Part shown: positions 15,903-23,785 of the stretch, piece by piece | How positions within the stretch are numbered: the stretch's first letter is position 1 | Layout of the letters: each line of letters begins with the position of its first letter | NCBI GenBank assembly: GCA_965214695.1 | Contig: OZ243967.1 | Span: 3,472,001-3,536,000, forward strand | DNA from: JAPOXR01 sp965214695 | Lineage (GTDB): Bacteria > Pseudomonadota > Alphaproteobacteria > Rhodobacterales > Rhodobacteraceae | Length of the DNA stretch: 64,000 nucleotides | Direction: 5' to 3' | The notes under the pieces: model-generated | Told to the model about the DNA's origin: nothing | What the model saw: only the letters and a program-made list of their open reading frames with translations | The model's database searches: none | Position numbers and translations under genes: made by a program

Positions 15903-17057
15903 ATGAACCGCGTACCGGTCAAACCGGGCCTTCTTCGCTGGGCGCGCGAGCGAGCAGGGATCGCCCAAGAGGATTTGACGGCGAGATTCGGGAAGTTGCC
16001 CGAATGGGAGGACGGTCAGACGTTCCCCACCCTGAAGCAATTGGAAGCGTTCGCGGGCGCGGTCCATGTGCCGTTCGGTTACCTGTTCCTATCGGAACCG
16101 CCGGACGAAACTCTACCCATTCCGGACTTCCGCACCTTCGCCGGACGCCCGGTCACTCGGCCCAGCCCGAACCTGTTGGACACGATCTATGCCTGCCAGG
16201 AACGACAGGGTTGGTATCAGGACTTTGCCCGAGTGATAGGTGAGCCGAGCCGCAGTTTTGTCGGCAGCGCCTCGGAAAGGATGTCCCCTGAAATTGTCGC
16301 CGCGCGGATGCGGGAGACTCTGGGTTTCGATCTGGCCGCCCGCAGGGAGTGTTCGACCTGGGCCGACGCATTTCGGTTGCTCATCCGTCAAGCCGATGAG
16401 GCCGGCATTCTCGTAATGGTGAGCGGAATAGTGGTGAGCAACAGCCACCGCCGTCTCAATCTTGACGAATTTTTCGGCTTCGCGTTGTGCGATCCGCTCG
16501 CGCCACTGATCTTCGTCAACGGCAGGGACACGAAAGCAGCGCAAATGTTCACCCTGGCCCACGAGTTGGCGCATATCTGGCTTGGTGCATCCGCCTTGTC
16601 GAATCTTGGGGCAGCACCCAAGACCGGATTCTGCCGCCAGGAGGTTTGGTGCAATGCGGTGGCAGCCGAGTTTCTGGTTCCGCTGAATTCCCTGCGGCCA
16701 GATCTGCGATCCGTCGAGTCGCTCCCAGACGCGCTTTCCCGGCTGACGCGTAGTTTCAAGGTCAGCAAGCTGGTGATCCTGCGTCGCCTGCTCGATGTGG
16801 GCTGGCTTACCCGCGAGCACTTCGATACTTATTGGTTGCAAGAGCGTAAGCGATTGCGAATGCCTGCTGAATCTGGCAGCGCTGGTGGCGGCTTTCACCG
16901 CACGACGGTCGCACGGGTCGGCCGCCGGTTCGTTCGTTCAGTGGTGACAAGTACGCTCGAGGGTCAGACCCTCTATAAGGATGCATTCCATATGTTGGGG
17001 GTCAAGCAGACCACGACCTTCAATAGTCTCGGGCGGGAAGTCGGGATAATCCAATGA
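15903..17057 (+). CDS. Xre-ImmA/IrrE-type metalloprotease (COG2856)
   Basis: A 384-residue protein with an N-terminal Xre-like domain (residues ~8-55, 'LLRWARERAGIAQEDLTARF') and a C-terminal M78 zinc-peptidase domain. The HExxH motif is 'HELAH' at 220-224, in 'MFTLAHELAHIWLGASALS'. The ATG at 15903 follows GGGAG. Such proteins cleave repressors or antitoxins and are often encoded before a DUF4411 gene, as here: the stop overlaps the next start (ATGA). Its partner is broken, so its present role is unclear. Confidence 0.88.
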   Translation: MNRVPVKPGLLRWARERAGIAQEDLTARFGKLPEWEDGQTFPTLKQLEAFAGAVHVPFGYLFLSEPPDETLPIPDFRTFAGRPVTRPSPNLLDTIYACQERQGWYQDFARVIGEPSRSFVGSASERMSPEIVAARMRETLGFDLAARRECSTWADAFRLLIRQADEAGILVMVSGIVVSNSHRRLNLDEFFGFALCDPLAPLIFVNGRDTKAAQMFTLAHELAHIWLGASALSNLGAAPKTGFCRQEVWCNAVAAEFLVPLNSLRPDLRSVESLPDALSRLTRSFKVSKLVILRRLLDVGWLTREHFDTYWLQERKRLRMPAESGSAGGGFHRTTVARVGRRFVRSVVTSTLEGQTLYKDAFHMLGVKQTTTFNSLGREVGIIQ

Positions 17058-17561
17058 AGACCAATCTCATCGATTCGAACGCCTTCATCCAAGCCAAAAA
17101 ACCTGTACTCCGGTTTCGATTTCTGACCGGCGTTCTGGGACTGGATGGTTGAACAAAACGGTTCCGGCAAGGTCGCGAGTATCGACAAGGTTGCGGATGA
17201 ATTGCAGGTCGGGGAGGACAAACTCTCGGAATGGGCCGCTTCGCGAAGTGACGGGTTCCTTTTGTCTCCCGACGACGCCGTGTTGCCGGGGCTTGGAGCC
17301 ATGAGCGATTGGGCGGGCGGCCACGGATATCAGCCAGTTGCTGTCACGACCTTTCTTCAGGTCGCCGACTTCTGGCTTGTTGCCCATGAGCTGGCGCATA
17401 AGTGCATAATCGTTACGCATGAAATTCCCACCGACACCACCAGCAAGATCAAGATCCTGAACGCCTGCCTTGGTCCCGGTCTGCGCTGCATAAATCCATT
17501 CGAGTTGCCCAGACGCGAGCGAGCGAGATTCGTTCTGGGAGCGGGCGAGGTCACAACATGA
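17054..17561 (+). pseudogene. DUF4411 (PIN-like) gene with a frameshift and a nonsense codon
   Basis: It begins 'MKTNLIDSNAFIQAKK' like DUF4411 proteins, then loses frame at the run of six A's near 17096-17101. In the shifted frame the sequence continues 'YSGFDF', TGA, 'PAFWDWMVEQ', where the family normally has a Cys (TGC to TGA). It then stays open to 17561, with 'TFLQVADFWLVAHELAHKCI', 'VTHEIPTDTTSKIKI' and 'NACL.....FELPRRERARFVL', as expected. So at least two independent lesions inactivate an otherwise well preserved gene. Intact members are PIN-fold proteins paired with ImmA-type proteases. Confidence 0.8.
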
Positions 17562-17985
17562 TGATCAGCATAACCGAAAACCATGTCGAGAACGCCGCTC
17601 TCGAATGGCTCTTCGAGCTCGGCTACGCCGTGGCTCACGGCCCGGACATCTCGCCGGATGGTCCCTCGCCTGAGGGCACCAACTACGACAGGTGATTCCG
17701 GCCGGACGCCTTGAGGCCGCGCTTCGGCGCCTCAACCCGCATCTGCCCGACGAGACCCCGGAGGAGGTGCTGCGCAAGGTGCAGCAGATGGAGACCCCCT
17801 CGCCATCAGGGAGAACCGGCGCCTGCATCGCTACCTGTCCGAAGTGGTACTGGTCGAGGTCACCCGCGAGGATGGCAGCATCGGCGGGGAGACCGCCCGG
17901 CTGATCGATTTTGCCGATGCCAGCGCCAATGATGGGCTGGCGGTGAACCAGTTCACGGTGATCGAGCATGACAACCACCGCGTGG
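17558..17985 (+). pseudogene. hsdR remnant (type I restriction endonuclease), 5' end only
   Basis: From ATG 17558 'ENAALEWLFELGYAVAHGPD' matches the HsdR N-terminus. After a stop at 17693 the next frame gives 'RLEAALRRLNPHLPDETPEE', and a third frame gives 'ENRRLHRYLSEVVLVEVTRE' and 'LAVNQFTVIEHDNHR', all in HsdR order. The homology stops just before the conserved RPDVVVFVNGLPL, i.e. at about 17985. All catalytic PD-(D/E)xK and helicase motifs are missing. Two frameshifts plus truncation make it non-functional. Confidence 0.75.
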
Positions 17986-18194
17986 GCGGCATGACTGTTC
18001 GACCCTTGGTACTTTTTTGAGTGAAATTGTTGCTCGCAGTGTTGCGCGCATTATGGCCCGTGGGAAGTCAAATGCCGATTCAATTCGAAGCGGTTCATCC
18101 GCCTGCTGATATGGCTTCCTGCGACCTGATACATTGCGCTGAAAGCTTGGCCGGAATTGTCTATCGTGAGCGCAAGCTGGCGTGAGGGCAAGGA

Positions 18195-18800
18195 ATGGGC
18201 CAGGCAAAACGCATTGAGAGCATCTCCAGACCGGCAACCTACCAGGATGTGCTGGATGCACCGCCCCACGTGGTCGCCGAAATTGTCGCCGGCACGCTGC
18301 ACACGCGGCCGCGGCCGGCCAAGCGGCATGCCTGGGCAGGCTCGCGCCTGGGCGGCCGCCTGGACGGGCCATTCAATAGCGGCGATGGCGGCCCCGGCGG
18401 CTGGCTGATCATCGACGAGCCGGAATTGCATCTCGGCGAGGACATCGTGGTGCCTGACATCGCCGGCTGGCGGCTGGAGACCATGACCGAGGACATGGAG
18501 GGGGCAGTTTTCGAGCAGGCGCCGGATTGGGTGTGCGAGGTACTCTCGCCATTGACTCGAAAGCTTGACACGGGTGCAAAGCGTGCCGTCTATGCCAGGG
18601 AGAGGGTATCACATCTCTGGTTCGTGGATTCCGATGCCAAGACGCTCGAGGCGTTCGAATTGCGAAAGGGATCGTGGGTCTTGCGCGCCACGCTGACCGA
18701 CGACGCGCCGGTCTCGCTGCCGCCCTTCGACGCCATCACCTTCCCGCTTGACGCGCTGTGGCCGGATGCGCGCATGTCCAAAGAGAAGGGGGACGGGTGA
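18195..18800 (+). CDS. Uma2-family (DUF820) putative endonuclease
   Basis: A 201-residue protein of the Uma2/DUF820 family with a PD-(D/E)xK-like fold. It has 'YQDVLDAPPHVVAEIVAGTL' at the N-terminus, 'DIVVPDIAGWRLETM' in the core, 'DWVCEVLSPLTRKLDTGAK' as the expected E-x-L/S-P-S/L strand, and 'YARERVSHLWFVD' afterwards. Uma2 proteins are common in mobile or repetitive contexts and their natural role is unknown. The gene is intact. The region 17986-18194 between it and the hsdR break shows no supported gene. Confidence 0.8.
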   Translation: MGQAKRIESISRPATYQDVLDAPPHVVAEIVAGTLHTRPRPAKRHAWAGSRLGGRLDGPFNSGDGGPGGWLIIDEPELHLGEDIVVPDIAGWRLETMTEDMEGAVFEQAPDWVCEVLSPLTRKLDTGAKRAVYARERVSHLWFVDSDAKTLEAFELRKGSWVLRATLTDDAPVSLPPFDAITFPLDALWPDARMSKEKGDG

Positions 18801-18918
18801 CGGCTCGGCTGCCTCTGCCATGAAGGGCATGACACCGGTCGAGGCTGTTGCAGGGGTGCGGCAGGTACCGAACGTGGCCTGCGGGCATGTGAAGACTTCG
18901 AGTTGGTTGGGTGGTTGG

Positions 18919-19365
18919 TCAGGTATGGGCGAGCTTTGATCTGTAGGCGGTGGCGAGGTCCTCTTCGGTGTGGCCGAAATCGTAGGCGGGTGAGAGGATG
19001 AGGTCGGCCGAGTCGATGGTGATCACGACCAGTTCGGTCATGTGCGGCAGGTATTCGGCCCAGGCTTCCTGGAAGCGGGACCGGATGTCGTCGCTGGCGG
19101 CGGCGACATCCACGATCTCGGCGGTGCCGGCGATCCGGACAGCTTTGCGGGCCAGAACGTCGAGGAAGCAGGCCTCGACCCTGGCGTTTCGTCGCAAGTT
19201 GGCCAGCGTGCCCGGGGAGCGGATATTGCCGAAACCGATGTGATTGTGGTCGATGACCACGAAGGTTCCCTTGGGCGATACCGCCGGTGAGCCATCGCCG
19301 TTGACGGTAGCGACCATGCCGGCACTGTAGGTGCGGATGATCCGTGCCATATCGGCAGTCAGCAT
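18919..19365 (-). CDS. Pyridoxamine 5'-phosphate oxidase-like flavin-binding protein
   Basis: A 148-residue split-barrel protein of the PNPOx-like family. Features are 'AGMVATVNGDGSPAVSPKGT' (first strands), 'FGNIRSPGTLANLRRNARVE' (the phosphate/FMN-binding R-S-x-K/T region) and 'RIAGTAEIVD'. Such proteins bind FMN, F420 or heme; the substrate is unknown. It sits downstream of the his operon on the same strand, but with a 48-bp gap and no obvious metabolic link. Confidence 0.75.
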   Translation of the reverse strand: MLTADMARIIRTYSAGMVATVNGDGSPAVSPKGTFVVIDHNHIGFGNIRSPGTLANLRRNARVEACFLDVLARKAVRIAGTAEIVDVAAASDDIRSRFQEAWAEYLPHMTELVVITIDSADLILSPAYDFGHTEEDLATAYRSKLAHT

Positions 19366-19413
19366 GCCAGCCGCTTCGTCGGTGGCAGGCCAGGCAGGTC
19401 GGCAGTCAACGTG

Positions 19414-19761
19414 TCAGCCATTCTCCTCTCCTTGGCCGGCACCGGTGGCTGGCGGCCGGTTCGACTTTTCCTCGATTCCCGATTTGCCGGACCGTCCGCG
19501 GAGCTCGTCGCAGACCGATTCAATGCGGATGTCGTTGGCGGCCAGCAGCACCATCAGGTGGTAGATGACGTCGGCGGCCTCGTGGACCAGTGCCTGGCGG
19601 TCGGGGCCAGTTCCGGCCAGCACCGCCTCGACGGCTTCCTCGCCGAATTTCCGCGCACATTCGCCGCGGCCGCCATGCAGCAAGCGCGCGGTCCATGATT
19701 GTTCCGGGTCGCTGCCGCGACGGTTGTCGATGGTCCTCTCCAGCTCTTCCAGGATGGTCAT
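19414..19761 (-). CDS. hisE: Phosphoribosyl-ATP pyrophosphatase
   Basis: A 115-residue HisE, an all-alpha NTP pyrophosphatase that removes PPi from phosphoribosyl-ATP in histidine biosynthesis. Metal-binding acids are in 'RKFGEEAVEAVLAG' and 'ALVHEAADVIYHLMVLL'. A short hydrophilic tail (EEKSNRPPATGAGQGEENG) extends beyond the usual end. The start overlaps the hisF stop (ATGA), so it is the last gene of the hisBHAFE operon. Confidence 0.93.
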   Translation of the reverse strand: MTILEELERTIDNRRGSDPEQSWTARLLHGGRGECARKFGEEAVEAVLAGTGPDRQALVHEAADVIYHLMVLLAANDIRIESVCDELRGRSGKSGIEEKSNRPPATGAGQGEENG

Positions 19762-20519
19762 GTTGTCCTCACCGCAAGTCCGGCCGCCTGCATATGTCGT
19801 TTTGCTTCCTGGATCGAATACTCGCCAAAATGGAATATCGATGCCGCCAGCACCGCCGATGCGCCGCCAACCCTGACACCATCCACGAGATGGTCAAGAT
19901 GGCCAACCCCGCCCGACGCGATGACCGGAATGCGCACCGCCGCCGATATGGCCCGGGTAAGGGGAAGGTCATAGCCCTCCCTGGTGCCATCGGTGTCGAT
20001 TCCGGTCAGGAGGATCTCGCCGGCGCCGCGCCTTGCCATCTCCTTGGCAAAACCGACGGCGTCGATCCGGGTTTGCCTGGTTCCGCCATGGGTGAAGATT
20101 TCCCATCGTCCGGTTCCGACCGATTTGGCATCGATGGCCACGACCACGCATTGCGACCCGAACCGGTCTGCCGCCCGTGAAACGACATCCGGGTCGGCGA
20201 CGGCGGCCGTGTTGAAGGAAATCTTGTCCGCTCCGGCCCGGAGCAACATTTCCACATCGTCGTTGTTGCGAATCCCGCCGCCGACCGTCAGCGGCATGAA
20301 GCAGGAATCGGCGGTGCGGGAGGCCAGGTCCAGGAGGGTCCCGCGGGATTCAAGCGAGGCCGAAATGTCCAGGAAGCACAACTCGTCGGCACCCTCGGAA
20401 TCGTACCGGCGGGCCGCCTCGACCGGATCGCCCGCGTCTGTCAGCCCGGTGAAGTTGACCCCCTTCACGATTCGCCCATCCTTGACGTCAAGGCAGGGGA
20501 TGATCCGGACCTTCAGCAT
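19758..20519 (-). CDS. hisF: Imidazole glycerol phosphate synthase, cyclase subunit
   Basis: A 253-residue (beta/alpha)8 barrel. Catalytic Asp11 is in 'IIPCLDVKDGRIVKG' and the second catalytic Asp in 'VVVAIDAKS'. Phosphate-binding segments are 'LTVGGGIRN' and 'VIASGGVGHLDH'. It closes the imidazole ring and yields IGP and AICAR, using ammonia from HisH. The ATG at 20519 was chosen because it opens with the family's N-terminus; upstream in-frame codons are not conserved. Confidence 0.95.
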   Translation of the reverse strand: MLKVRIIPCLDVKDGRIVKGVNFTGLTDAGDPVEAARRYDSEGADELCFLDISASLESRGTLLDLASRTADSCFMPLTVGGGIRNNDDVEMLLRAGADKISFNTAAVADPDVVSRAADRFGSQCVVVAIDAKSVGTGRWEIFTHGGTRQTRIDAVGFAKEMARRGAGEILLTGIDTDGTREGYDLPLTRAISAAVRIPVIASGGVGHLDHLVDGVRVGGASAVLAASIFHFGEYSIQEAKRHMQAAGLAVRTT

Positions 20520-20568
20520 GAGCCGGCCCTTGTCATTGCATGTCCTTTCGTCGGCAAGCGGGGAAGGC

Positions 20569-21312
20569 TCATCGGTCGCCATCCTCGGGGGCGATGCCAA
20601 ATTCCGCCGCCGCCGCTGCAAGGTCGATTGATCCGTCATAGATGGCCCTGCCGACGATCACGCCGGCGATGCCCGCCCCGAGCGTCGCCAGCGCCCGGAT
20701 GTCCTCGATCGTCGATACGCCGCCGGATGCGATGACCGGAATATCGACCGCGGCGGCAATGCAGGCAATGGCCTCGAAATTGGGTCCCGACATCAGCCCG
20801 TCCCTGCCGATATCGGTAAAGATGATGGCGGCGATGCCCATATCCTGCAGCGATGCTGCCAGGTCATGTGCCTGGAGGGCGGTGGTCTCGGCCCATCCCT
20901 TCGTTGCCACGAATCCGTCTCGTGCATCGATTCCGACCATGATGCGGCCTGGATGCAGGCGGGCCGCCTTTCGGACCAGGTCGGGATTCTCGGCGGCGGC
21001 AGTTCCAAGGATCACCTGGCCGATGCCGCGGCCGAGCCAGGATTCGATGGTCGTGAGGTCACGAATCCCGCCGCCTAGCTGCAGTGGCAAGGTCGTGCCG
21101 GCCGCGATGGCTTCGATGGCACCGGCATTGGCAGGGTGGCCAGCAAAGGCCCCGTCAAGATCGACAACATGGAGCTTGCGCAATCCGACCCGTTCGAATG
21201 ACAGCGCCTGGGCGACCGGATCATCGTTGAAGATTGTTGCGGTGGCGGGGTCGCCCCGGACCAGCCGGACGCATCGTCCGTGCTGCAGGTCTATGGCCGG
21301 TATCAGAATCAT
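20569..21312 (-). CDS. hisA: ProFAR isomerase (phosphoribosylformimino-AICAR ribotide isomerase)
   Basis: A 247-residue barrel related to HisF. The catalytic Asp8 is in 'LIPAIDLQHGRCVRL' and the second acid in 'FTDIGRDGLMSG'. Phosphate loops are 'QLGGGIRDL' and 'VIASGGVS'. It isomerises ProFAR to PRFAR before the HisH/HisF step. It lies 4 bp after hisH. Confidence 0.95.
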   Translation of the reverse strand: MILIPAIDLQHGRCVRLVRGDPATATIFNDDPVAQALSFERVGLRKLHVVDLDGAFAGHPANAGAIEAIAAGTTLPLQLGGGIRDLTTIESWLGRGIGQVILGTAAAENPDLVRKAARLHPGRIMVGIDARDGFVATKGWAETTALQAHDLAASLQDMGIAAIIFTDIGRDGLMSGPNFEAIACIAAAVDIPVIASGGVSTIEDIRALATLGAGIAGVIVGRAIYDGSIDLAAAAAEFGIAPEDGDR

Positions 21313-21316
21313 GGGA

Positions 21317-21955
21317 TCAGCCCGGGGTCCAGGTCAGGAAATTCCTGATGATCGACAGGCCCGCTGTCTGGCTCTTTTCCGGGTGGAACTGCACGCCGGC
21401 AATGTTTCCGGAGGCGATGGCGGCCACCAACGGACCGCCGTAATCAGCGTGGGCAATGGAATCACGCCGATCGTCGGGGACAAAATGATAGGAGTGAACA
21501 AAATAGACATCGGTCCCGGATGAAATCCCGTCCAGCAACGGGTGCGGCCGGTCGGCGGTCAGGCTATTCCAGCCCATATGCGGGATCTTGAGCGCCGGGT
21601 CGTCAGGGCGGATATTCACAACCCTGCCGGGGATCCAGTCAAATCCGGGTGTCTCGCCTGCCTCCAGGCCAATGGTTGCCAAAAGCTGCATGCCAACGCA
21701 AATACCGAGCAGCGGCACCTTCCGGATTTTGGCCGAGTGCTCGACCGGTTGCCGCAACCCGCTTTCGGTCAGTGCGTTCCGGCAGGCGGCGAAAGCACCA
21801 ACTCCCGGCAATACGATCCGGTCGGCGGCCAGGATGTCGTCCGGGCTGCTGGCAAGGGCAACATTGATGCCGCCCAGCTCGCTGGCCACCCGGCGGAAGC
21901 TCTTCTCGACGGAGTGGAGGTTGCCGGTCCCGTAGTCGACAATTGCAACCTTCAT
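21317..21955 (-). CDS. hisH: Imidazole glycerol phosphate synthase, glutamine amidotransferase subunit
   Basis: A 212-residue class I glutamine amidotransferase. The nucleophile Cys is in 'LLGICVGMQLLA', the oxyanion strand is near 'VLPGVGAFAAC' and the His/Glu pair is in 'GVQFHPEKSQ'. It delivers ammonia to HisF. It overlaps hisB by 4 bp (ATGA). Confidence 0.95.
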   Translation of the reverse strand: MKVAIVDYGTGNLHSVEKSFRRVASELGGINVALASSPDDILAADRIVLPGVGAFAACRNALTESGLRQPVEHSAKIRKVPLLGICVGMQLLATIGLEAGETPGFDWIPGRVVNIRPDDPALKIPHMGWNSLTADRPHPLLDGISSGTDVYFVHSYHFVPDDRRDSIAHADYGGPLVAAIASGNIAGVQFHPEKSQTAGLSIIRNFLTWTPG

Positions 21956-22545
21956 GCCCGGAGCTGGCCCTTGGTCGAGGGAATTCTGCCGGCATTTCGT
22001 TCATCCGGGGCCACCGCCATCCGCAATGCCCGGGCCACCGCCTTGAAGGTGGCCTCGGCGATGTGATGGGAATTGAAACCGCCGCGCTTCGACGCGTGCA
22101 GCGTGATCCCACCCTGCATGGCAAAGGCCTGGAAGAATTCTCGTACCAGTTCGGTATCGAAGGTGCCAATTCTTGCCGCCGGAATGTCGATCTCCCAGGC
22201 CAGGTATGGCCGGCCGGATATATCCAGGGCAACATCGATCCACGCATCGTCCATTGGCAGCTGGCAGGCGCCATATCGGCAGATGCCCTGCTTGTCGCCA
22301 ACTGCCCGGGTGAATGCCTGGCCGATGACCAACCCGACATCCTCGACGGTGTGGTGATCATCGATGAAGGTGTCGCCTGCGGCCTCGACCTCCAGGTCGA
22401 TCATCGAATGCCGGGAAAACTGTTCGAGCATGTGGTCAAGGAAGCCGATTTGCGTCTGGCAGGAGCACTCTCCGCTGCCATCCAGGTTGACGGTTGCCCT
22501 GACCCTGGTTTCCGATGTCGTTCGCTCGACGGTGGCGATTCGCAT
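21952..22545 (-). CDS. hisB: Imidazoleglycerol-phosphate dehydratase (monofunctional)
   Basis: A 197-residue manganese enzyme with the two histidine-rich metal motifs 'DHHTVEDVG' and 'NSHHIAEATFKA'. It also shows 'IGFLDHMLEQFSRH' and 'DLEVEAAGDTFID'. The ATG at 22545 starts the conserved 'MRIATVERTTSET'. It is the first gene of the operon hisBHAFE; the other his genes are not in the window. No leader peptide with histidine codons is evident upstream. Confidence 0.95.
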   Translation of the reverse strand: MRIATVERTTSETRVRATVNLDGSGECSCQTQIGFLDHMLEQFSRHSMIDLEVEAAGDTFIDDHHTVEDVGLVIGQAFTRAVGDKQGICRYGACQLPMDDAWIDVALDISGRPYLAWEIDIPAARIGTFDTELVREFFQAFAMQGGITLHASKRGGFNSHHIAEATFKAVARALRMAVAPDERNAGRIPSTKGQLRA

Positions 22546-22704
22546 TGGCAATCTCCGGCAATTCCCAGGATGCGACGGCGTGTACGCGACCCGGACCAGT
22601 TTGTTAACCCTCTGGCTTGACCGATTGCAGGGCCAGCCGGTCAAATTTGCGGCGGCGCCAGCAGGCGGATGCCGTTCTCCCGACAACCGTGCAGGCAGTG
22701 GTGG

Positions 22705-23601
22705 TCATCCAGGCGACCGCCGGCTGCGCCGCTGCGCCTTTCGCTCCCTGACCAGGATGTAATAGGTCGATGCGATGATGATCGACGTCCCGGCCAGGAA
22801 TGTGATGGTGATGTCCTCGCCGAAGATGACGACACCAGCGGCGATTGACAGCGGGACGGCAAAATAATGCAGCGGCGCCAGGGTGCTGGCCGGGGCCAGC
22901 TTGTGGCTGAGGGCCATGAGCCATTGCTGAAGGCTCGCCAGGAACCCGCAGGCGACCAGGATGGAAAATTCTGCCGGGATTGACGGCCAGTCGACATCGG
23001 CGGCCACGCACCACAGCGAGAATACCGCGGCACCAAAAATGTTGTAGATCAGCGCGGTCTTGACCGGCGAGTCGCTGGTTCCCAGTTTGCGCAGGAATAT
23101 GAACATAAGCGCCGCGAAGAACGGCGCGGCCAGTGCATAGGCGATCCCCGGCTGCAGCCATCCTTCAACATCCGGCCGCAGCAATACCATGGTCCCGATC
23201 AGCCCGGTTGCAACGGCAATCCAGCGGCGCAGGCCGATGATCTCACCCAGCAACAGCGGCGCAAGCACGGTGATGAAGGCCGGCAGCGTCTGCGCAATCG
23301 CCGTCGCCGTGGTGATTTCGATCTTCGAGACCGCCAGCAGCCAGCAGGTCAGTCCGGCCAGGCCGGAGACACATCGCCAGATCAGCACCCGGACATTGTG
23401 CACCACCAGCACCGTCCGGCCATGCTGCCAGAGCCCGAGCATCACCAGCAGCGGAAGGCTGAACAGGTATCGGAACAGGAGAAAGACCGCGACCGATACC
23501 GTGTCGGCAAGCAGCTTGGCAGCGCTGGCAATGACGATCGACAGGGCAATCTCGCCGAGCAGTGCGAAACTGCCCAGCGGAACATTATCGCCTGCCTTCA
23601 G
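22705..23601 (-). CDS. DMT-superfamily (EamA) transporter with a non-canonical start
   Basis: The frame encodes about ten membrane helices in two EamA repeats ('TATAIAQTLPAFITVLAPLL' and 'APASTLAPLHYFAVPLSIAA'). The first helix, 'GSFALLGEIALSIVIASAAK', is encoded upstream of the only GTG/ATG codons at 23445 and is needed for a normal length. Upstream to the preceding in-frame stop there is no ATG, GTG or TTG. A perfect GGAGG lies 8 bases before CTG 23601 (5 before an ATC), so I place the start at CTG, giving 298 residues, the family norm. The substrate is unknown. Confidence 0.7.
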   Translation of the reverse strand: MKAGDNVPLGSFALLGEIALSIVIASAAKLLADTVSVAVFLLFRYLFSLPLLVMLGLWQHGRTVLVVHNVRVLIWRCVSGLAGLTCWLLAVSKIEITTATAIAQTLPAFITVLAPLLLGEIIGLRRWIAVATGLIGTMVLLRPDVEGWLQPGIAYALAAPFFAALMFIFLRKLGTSDSPVKTALIYNIFGAAVFSLWCVAADVDWPSIPAEFSILVACGFLASLQQWLMALSHKLAPASTLAPLHYFAVPLSIAAGVVIFGEDITITFLAGTSIIIASTYYILVRERKAQRRSRRSPG

Positions 23602-23785
23602 GATTGAATCCTCCGGGCCGAATTCTCCGCCGGGACCAGGTCGTGCCCGTCGACAATCCCGGGCCGGGTCCCCTCCCGGCCGACCAGTGTCCCGTACGGA
23701 ATTGATGCAGGGCAGGGGGGTGTCATGGGTTGGCGAGGATGCAAGGGTCCGAAACCGATCTCGCGGAAGGGCGAAGGTACGCCCA

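Noticed and set aside
14165..23720. Shared GCAGGGCAGGGGGG near 14166 and 23707, possible attachment sites
   Set aside because: A 14-bp GC-rich match is expected by chance in 64 kb, and no longer repeat or integrase supports it.
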